A program made the translations under genes and the position numbers. From Rhodococcus sp. BP22 (GTDB lineage Bacteria; Actinomycetota; Actinomycetes; Mycobacteriales; Mycobacteriaceae): 64,000 bases of DNA. Every line of letters begins with the position of its first letter. The first letter of the stretch is position 1. The stretch is taken from the NCBI RefSeq assembly GCF_014281965.1, contig NZ_JACFTB010000006.1:1-64000 (forward strand), read 5' to 3'. A model generated the notes under the pieces. The model saw nothing but the letters and a program-made list of their open reading frames with translations, did not search any database and had not been told where the DNA came from. Positions 12,601 through 21,600 of this stretch are shown here, piece by piece.

Positions 12601-15600
12601 CACGTATGCACGCGTGTTCCACAGTGGCACACCGATGGGAACGGTCTCGGTATCGACGTCGGTGACTTCGTGGAAGGTGACGTCGACAGCCGTCTCTGCA
12701 GGCCCGTACAGGTCGTGCAACTCAGCGCCAGGAAAGACCTTTCGAACCCGAGCGACGGCCGAAGGCGTGAATGCCTCGCCGCCGACGAACAGCAGTCGAA
12801 GAGACCGGCAAGCGTCGGTGTCGACGTCGGTGACGTACACCGACAGTACGGAAGGAACGAAGTGCGCAAGTGTCACCTGTTCCCGCTCGATGATGCGGGT
12901 GATCCGGCCCGGGTCACGATGCGCATCGTGTGGAGCTATGACCAGTGACGCGCCGTTCTCCAGTCCCCAGAAGAACTCCCACACCGACACGTCGAACGTC
13001 GCCGGTGTCTTCTGAATCAAGACATCGGAATCGGTCAGCCGGTAGATCTCCTGGCGCCACAGCATCTGATTCACGATCGCGCGGTGACTGATCGAGACAC
13101 CCTTCGGCAGACCTGTCGATCCCGAAGTGAAGATGAGGTAGGCCGGATTATCAGGTCGGAGTGGACGCGTTCTGTCCGTGTCGGTGATCGCAGATGTCGA
13201 CACATCACTCAAATCGAGCTTGTCGAATACACAGACAGGCGCATCCGCCGTGATCGAGTTCGCAGTCTCCTCGGTGGCGAGGACCAGAACTGGCCGAGCA
13301 GTCGCCAGGATGTGCTCGTTACGCGAGGCAGGCTGATCAGGATCGAGGGGCACGTACGCTGCCCCGGATTTGATGATCGCGTACATGCCGATCAGCAACT
13401 CGAACGAACGCCGTGCCACCAGCGCCACGGTGGACTCGGGGCCGACGCCTCGGCCCACCAGATACCGAGCGAGGGCGTTCGCTCGCGCATCGAACTCCGC
13501 GTAGGTAAGGACCGGCGACGGGGCGTCGGTCTCCGATGCAAGCACCAGCGCAGTCGCATTCGGAGTACGACCGACCTGCGCGTCGAACAGGGAGGCGAGA
13601 GTCTGGGTGCTGTCGACCGCGTGCTCGGTATCGTTGACCGTGCGGACGAGCTGGTTGTACTCCTCTGGTTCCTGAAAGTCGATGTCGCCGACGATGATTG
13701 CCGGATCGACTTCGATCGCTCGCAAGATCCGCTGGAAACGAGCGGCCATCGCCTCGACGGTGGCCGCGTCGAACAGGTCGGTTGCATAGGTGAAGAGGCA
13801 GGACAAGCCGGCGTCGGTTCCGTGCTCGTCGGTCTTCTGACTCATGGTCAGCTGGAGATCGAACTTCGAACCCTTGGTTTCGAAGTCGACCATCGAGACC
13901 GATAGTCCTGGCAGCTCGAGGTTGGTCAGCTCCATGTTCTGGAACGAGAGCATCACCTGGAACAGTGGGTGCCTCGCTTGCGAACGGGCAGGGTTGAGCA
14001 CCTCGACGAGTCGTTCGAACGGAACATCTGCGTTGGCGAAAGCCTGCAAGTCCGTCGTACGCGTAGCGGCCAGCACCTCATCGAACCGTGCACGCCTGTC
14101 CACCGGGGTGCGGAGAACGAGTGTGTTGACGAACATGCCGATCAGATCGTCGAGAGCGGACTCACCTCGTCCAGCAACCGGAGTTCCGACCACGATGTCC
14201 TCGGTCCCCGAGAGACGCGCGAGCAGGACAGCGAAAGCCGAATGCATCACCATGAACAGCGAAGAAGTGTGGCGATGTGCAAGATCGTTCAGGACGTCCA
14301 CGGTGCCCTGATCGACGAGGAAGCTCACGCCCGCACCCTGGTTCGATGCGATCGCAGGCCTCGGATGATCGACCGGCAGATCCAACTGAGCAGGTATCCC
14401 TGCAAGCGCGGACTGCCAGTAGTTCTGTTGCTGCGCCAGCAGCGATTCCGGGTCGTCCTCGTGCCCGAGCATGTCCCGCTGCCACAAGCTGTAGTCCGCG
14501 TACTGCACCGGCAGCGGTAACCAATTCGGTTGCACGCCTTCGGACCTGGCGATATAGGCAGTCATGATGTCCCGGGTCAGTGGGCCCATCGAAAAGCCAT
14601 CGGTAGAGATGTGATGGACGACCAGCACCAGAAGGTGTTCGGTCGGGCTGATTTCGAACAGACGCGCACGTAACGGAACCTCGACGGTGACGTCGAACCC
14701 GGTCGTCGCCACGTCTTCCAGAACCGAGAAAACGTCGTCTCCGGAGATCTCGATCGGCGCGAGATCTGGAATCACCTGACTAGTGGGCAATATCAACTGA
14801 TGGCCGGAACCGTCGACCTCGGGGAAAATGGTGCGGAGGGACTCGTGCCGCTCCAACACGTCGGCAACGGCCACATTGAGTGCCTGTCGGTCGAGGAGAC
14901 CGGACAAGCGCACTGCCACAGGAATATTGTTGACCCCGGAGGCAGTGTCGAACCTGTTGAGGAACCACATGCGCTGCTGGGCGAGCGAGAGGGGAACAAG
15001 TTCCGGGCGCACCTGCGGCACCAAAGGCTTACGGCGTCCGGCACCTGCCCGCTCGGCGAGTGCACGAGCCAAGGCGTCGACGGACGGATTCTCGAACAAC
15101 GTACGGACGCCGATCTCGGCATCGAGGGCTGCGCCGAGTCGAGTCACGACACGCGTCGCGATCAACGAGTTGCCGCCCAGCTCGAAGAAATCGTCATCGA
15201 GTCCGACCTCGGTCGCGTCGAGCACCTCTGCGAAGACCCGCGCGACCGCCTGCTCAGTCGGCGAGACCGGTTCACGGTACTCGCGCTGCACGTGTACTGG
15301 ATCCGGAAGTGCACGACGATCGAGCTTGCCCGTCGCACCCAGTGGGAACTCTGCCAACGGCACGAAAACGGACGGGACCATGTACTCGGCCAGTCGTGAC
15401 GCCAACATCTCTCGTACCGGACGGAGGTCGGTGTCGGGAGCAGTGACCACATAGGCAACCAATTGCTCGCCTCGCACCGAGACAGCTGCCTGCTGGATCG
15501 AGGTGTTCTCCAACAGCACAGCTTCGATTTCACCGAGCTCGATGCGCAGACCCCTGAGCTTGACCTGCGAATCGCTGCGACCGATGTACTCCAGTTCACC

Positions 15601-18600
15601 GCCGCGATTCCACCGCACGACGTCACCGGTCCGGTACATCCGACTTCCGGACTGCGCGAACGGATCTGCGACGAAGCGGTCTGCCGTGAGGTCTGGGCGG
15701 CCGACGTAACCGCGGGCCAACTGAGCACCCGCGAGATAGAGCTCACCCGCGACACCCACCGGTACGGGCGACAGGCGTGCGTCGAGTACGAACACCGAGG
15801 TGTTCCATACGGGCATACCGATCGGCATCACTACTGTGTCTACGTCGCTGACCGGGTGGTAGGTAACGTCGACGGCAGCCTCGGTCGGACCGTACAGATT
15901 GTGCAAGGCGACACGGGGCAACGCTCGACGCAACGACTGTGCGGTTGTCGGAGCGAGCGCTTCACCAGAAGCGAACACCAGACGCAACGAGCCACCCGCG
16001 GCCCGGCGGACCTCGACCTCCGGCACGAACACCGCCAGCATCGACGGCACGAAGTGTGCGACGGACACCTGTTCGCGCTGAACGAGTTCGAGGAGATAGG
16101 CGGCATCTCGATGGCCGTCGGGCGCGGCAATGACCACCGATGCACCGTTCTGCAGAGCCCAGAAGAACTCCCACACCGAGACGTCGAACGTAGAGGGAGT
16201 CTTCTGGAGTACTACGTCGGCGGCGTCGATGGGGTATTCGTTCTGCATCCACAGCAAACGATTCACGATGGCCGAATGTGCCACTGCGACACCCTTGGGC
16301 CGACCTGTCGAACCGGAGGTGAAGATCGCGTATGCCGTGTTCGATTCCCGCAGCGGGCGGACCCGGTCATCGTCCGACACGGGCGCGTTCGAGTACCCGT
16401 CGACGTCCAGCGTGTCGATGTCGATGACGTCGATGTCCCCGAGTTCGAGATGATCCCGCGTCGTGGACAACACACAGACGGGAGACGCGGTAGCAATGAT
16501 GTACTCGTTGCGCTCTGTCGGCTGCGTCGGATCGACGGGTACGTATCCGGCGCCTGCTTTGACGATGGCATACATTCCGACCAGCAGTTCCACACTGCGG
16601 CCGATCGCAAGCCCCACCAACATATCCGGGCCTACACCGATCGAGATCAAGTGCCGCGCAAGACGATTGGCTCGAGAATCGAATTCCGAGTAGGTAAGTG
16701 TCTCGTCCTCGTATACCAACGCCGATGCCTCAGGTGTGGCCTCGACCTGGCGATCGAAGAGGTTCACAAGTGTCAGACCGGGCGCGACATCGTGCCGAGT
16801 CCTGTTCCAGGTCGATACGACTCGCTCGCGTTCACCGGTATCCAGCAGATCGATGTCACCCACCGCGACCGATGAATCCGCGACGACCGTTTCGAGAATG
16901 CGAACGAATCGAGATGCGAAGCTGCGCACAGTTTCCGCATCGAAAAGATCTATGGCGTATGTGAATTCGGCAGACATGCCCTGCCCACGACCGTCATCCC
17001 CGATCGACTCGACGACGTTGAGCTGTAGATCGAACTTGGCGACCTCCGCATCGAGAGCAACGCTGTCCACAGAAAGACCGGGCAGTTCGACGTGGGTTCG
17101 AGTGAGGTTCTCGAAGGACAGCATCACCTGGAAAAGCGGATGCCGCGCCTGTGAACGTGTTGGATTGAGCACCTCTACGAGGCGCTCGAAGGGCAGGTCG
17201 GCGTGACCGAATGCGCCCAGCGCGACTTCCCGGGCGCGACCGATCTGCTCCGAGAACGATGTCGAAGCGTCGACGTCGGTGCGGAGCACCAAGGTGTTGA
17301 CGAACATCCCGACCAAATCGTCGAGCGCGGCGTCACCGCGGCCGGCAACGGGGGTACCGATGGCAATGTCGTTCGTCCCGGACAGTCTCGAGAGCAAAAC
17401 GGCAAGGGCGCCGTGCACGACCATGAACAGCGAAGCATTGTGGGCGTGCGCCAGAACGGACAATTCGCGATGCGTATGGGCAGGGATTTCGAAACGAACC
17501 GAGGAACCCTTGTAGGACTGACGATTCGGCCGCGGATGGTCGGTCGGCAGATCGAGCTGATCCGGTAGCCCTGCAAGCATGTCCGCCCAGTAGCGGACCT
17601 GGCTCGAGATGAGCGACGTCGAATCCTTCTCCGAACCGAGAACCGACCGCTGCCACACACTGTAATCGGCGTACTGAACGGCCAGCGGCAACCATGCTGG
17701 ATGCTCCCACGCCGTCCGAGCCGCATAGGCAATCATGATGTCGCGGGCGAGGGGCCCCATCGACCAGCCGTCGGCCGATATGTGGTGCACCACCATCGCC
17801 ACCACATGTTCGCGTGGCCCGATCTCGAACAGCCGGGCTTGGATGGGGACGTTCACCGTCACGTCGAACGTCGTCGAAGCCAGCGCGAAGACCTGGCGCT
17901 GGATGTCCGCTGCCGACGTCTGAATCGGCATGAGATTCGGTACGGTCTGAGCCGCGTCGAGGATGCATTGCCTCGGGCCGTCGGCGGTGTCCGGGTAGAC
18001 GGTCCGCAACGACTCGTGTCGATCGATGACATCCATGATGGCAACTTGGAGTGCCGCCACGTCCAGCTCGCCGGTCAGTCTCAGTGCGAACGGAATGTTG
18101 TAAGCAGTGGAATCGGTGTCGAATCGATTGAGAAACCACATCCGTTGCTGCGCCAAGGAGAGTGGCACGTGTTCGGGACGGGTCGAGGCGACCAGCGGGA
18201 TGCGACCGCCTTCGCCCGCTGCCTGCTCCACCCGTACAGCGAGAAGCGCTACCGAAGATGCCTCGAAAACCATGCGCACGGGAACACTTGCATCCAGCGC
18301 GACGCCCAGCCTGGAGACCACCTGAGTTGCCAGTAGCGAGTTGCCGCCCAGTTCGAAGAAGTCGTCGTCGAGGCCGACGACGGGGACACCGAGGACATCG
18401 CTGAACACTGTCGCAACCGTCTCCTCGATCGGAGTCGTCGGGGCGCGGAACTGACGAAAGCTGATTCCGAGTTCCGGTTCGGGAAGCGCCCGGCGATCCA
18501 GTTTGCCGATCGGTGTCAACGGAATCTCGTCGAGAACGACGATCACCGAAGGCACCATGTAGTTCGGCAGCAGACGAGCAACGTGCTCCGACAGTTCGTC

Positions 18601-21600
18601 CTTGTCGATACCCACCGAACCGTGAACGTACGACACGAGAGCCGTTTGACCCGAGTGCATTTCGCGTCCGAGTGTCGCTGCGAAAGTGACCGCCGGGAAC
18701 GTCTCGAGGGCTGCGTCGATCTCCCCGAGTTCGATACGGAAGCCGCGAACCTTCACCTGGAAGTCCGAGCGCCCCACGTACTCGATGGCAAAGTCTTTCG
18801 TCCATCGAACGATGTCTCCGGTGCGGTACATCCGAGTCCCCGCGTTGCTGTACGGGTCGGCGACGAACCGATCCGAAGTCAATCCTGCACGCTTGTAATA
18901 GCCACGTGCGACGGCGTCGCCCGACAGATAGAGCTCACCTGCGACACCAGCGGGGACCGGCTGCAGACGCGAGTCCAGAATCAGGGCGCCGACACCAGGT
19001 ACAGGCCGACCCACCGTGATCGGCTCACCGACGAACAGCTCACCGCGCGTCGATACGATCGTTGTTTCGGTAGGTCCGTACGCGTTGAAGAAGCGGCGGC
19101 CGGGCGCCCAACGCGCGATCAGATCGGCCGCGGATGCCTCACCGCCGACGGACAACAATTCCAGGTCGTCGAGGCCGACCGGGTCGACGGAGCCGAGCAC
19201 GGCCGGCGTGATAATCGCATGTGTGACAGCAACATCGGCAAGGAGTCGATGAAGTTCGGGGCCACCGATGATCGACGGCGGAGCCACGACCAGGGTCGCT
19301 CCAGCCGAGGCAGTGAGTGCCCATTCGAGAACCGATGGGTCGAAGCTCGGGGAGATCACGTGCAAGAACCGCGACGCAGGCGTGACCCGATAGAGGTCGA
19401 CCGACTGGTCGATCAGACCCGACAGGCCCCGATGGGTGACACTGACGCCCTTGGGCAAGCCGGTGGAGCCGGAGGTGTAGATGATGTACGCGGGGTGGTC
19501 CAGTCTCAGTGGCGCGGTCCGATCCTCGTCGGACACACCGACAGCCGGATAGCCGGCGACAGCCCCCTCGAACTCGGCGTCGTCGATTGCCCACCACTCG
19601 CACGTACCGGGTAGTTCGTCGACGCGAGCAGACGAGGTGATCCCTATGAGGGCCCCTGAGTCCGACAGCATGTGCCGTACCCGGTCGACGGGGTATTCGG
19701 GGTCGACCGGAACCCACGCGGCACCAGCTTTCGCCACTGCCCACATCGAGACGACCATCTCGAGGGAGCGCGGAAATGCCAGTGCGACAACGGACTCCGG
19801 TCCCACACCGCGATCGATCAGGTACCGAGCATATCGATCGGTCAGCTCGTCTAGTTCTCGGTACGTCACCGTCTCCACAGACGTGTGCACCGCGATGCCG
19901 TCCGGGTTGACAGACACACCGGCCGCCAAGAATTCTGGCAGAAGTCGCCGCGATTCGACGCGGCCACCGTGAATGGTCGTCAACGTCTCGGACTCGTCCG
20001 GAGCCAGAATATCGATGGCGCCCAACGGAACCGACGCATCTGCAACGATGGCCTCGAGAATGCGGAGGAACCTGTCTGCGAATCCCTCGATCGTCGACGC
20101 GTCGAATAGATCTGTGGCGTACTCGAAGGTGGCTTCGATTCGTCCCGGCTCCCCGGAATCGTCCTGATGCTCGGTGAGCCAGAGCTGAAGGTCGAATTTC
20201 GCGATCGGAACATCGAGTTCTTGTGCGGTCACTTGCAGACCGGCGAAGCTGAGCTCGCTCACACGTGCCTTCTCCAGGGAGAGCGCAACCTGGAACAGCG
20301 GGTGCCGGGCAGTCGATCGAGCGGGATTGAGGACCTCGACGAGTCGCTCGAAGGGGATGTCTGCGTGCGCGAACGCCGATAGGTTGGTGTTGCGTACCTG
20401 ATCGAGTAGTTCGTCGAACGAATCGTGGGGCTCGACCCGAGCACGAAGAACGAGCGTATTGACGAACATGCCGATGATGTCGTCGAGTTGCTCGTGGGCT
20501 CTGCCTGCAATCGGAGCGCCGATCGAAATGTCGGTGGTACCGCTCAACCTCGACAGCAACACCGCATACGCGGCCTGGACGACCATGAAGAGCGAAGCTT
20601 GGTGTGCGCGTGCCACTGTGGTGAGGCCGCGATGGATGCGAGCATCGATGGTGAAGCGGCTCTTTGCTCCGCCATTGGTCGCCACCGACGGACGGGGGCG
20701 ATCCGATGGCAGATCGAGCTGATCGGGAAGCTCGTCCAATTCTTGGACCCAGAATTCGATCTGTTGAGCGGACAGCGATGCGCTATCGCTCTCGAGTCCG
20801 AGGAGTCGACGTTGCCACAACGCGTAGTCCGCGTATTGGATCGGCAGCGGCGCCCACACAGGCGCCCGTCCGTTCGACCGGGCCTCGTACGCAGCCATCA
20901 TGTCGCGAGCGAGTGGACCGAACGAAGACCCGTCTGCCGCGATGTGATGCAGCACCATGGCGAGCACGTACTCGGTATCGGAAATTCTGAACAGCGCGAT
21001 CCGGATCGGTGCGGCGACTGCCACGTCGAATCCGCCGCGAGCGAACTCCACCAATTCCGTGGCCAACGAATTCTCGTCGACGGTTGCAGCCGAGAGGTCC
21101 GACAAGACGTCCTCGGTCCGCAGGATCAATTGTTGTGGGGCATCGTCGACCTGCGGGTAGACCGTCCTCAGCGTTTCGTGACGAGCGACCACGTCCGCAA
21201 ATGCCTGGGACAACGCCACTTCGTTCACGTCGCCGGTCAGTCGCACCATGAACGGAAGATTGTAGGCAGCGGTATCCGGGTCGAACCGGTTGAGGAACCA
21301 CATACGTTGCTGGGCAAGGGACAGGGGCAGAACATCCGGCCGAGGGCCGGCAGTCAGTGGTGGGCCTGCGGAACCTTGTTCGATCGCAGTCTCGGCGCGC
21401 GATGCGAGCGCACCGACCGTCGGTGCTTCGAACAATTCTCGGACACCGAGACGGATGCCGAGGGCAGTTCCGACTCGCGTGACGAGTTGCGTTGCGATCA
21501 GCGAGTTACCGCCCAGTTCGAAGAAGTCCTCGTCGAGACCGACGTGCGATGCGCCGAGGACGTCTTCGAAGACGCCTGCGACCACGTACTCGACACGTGT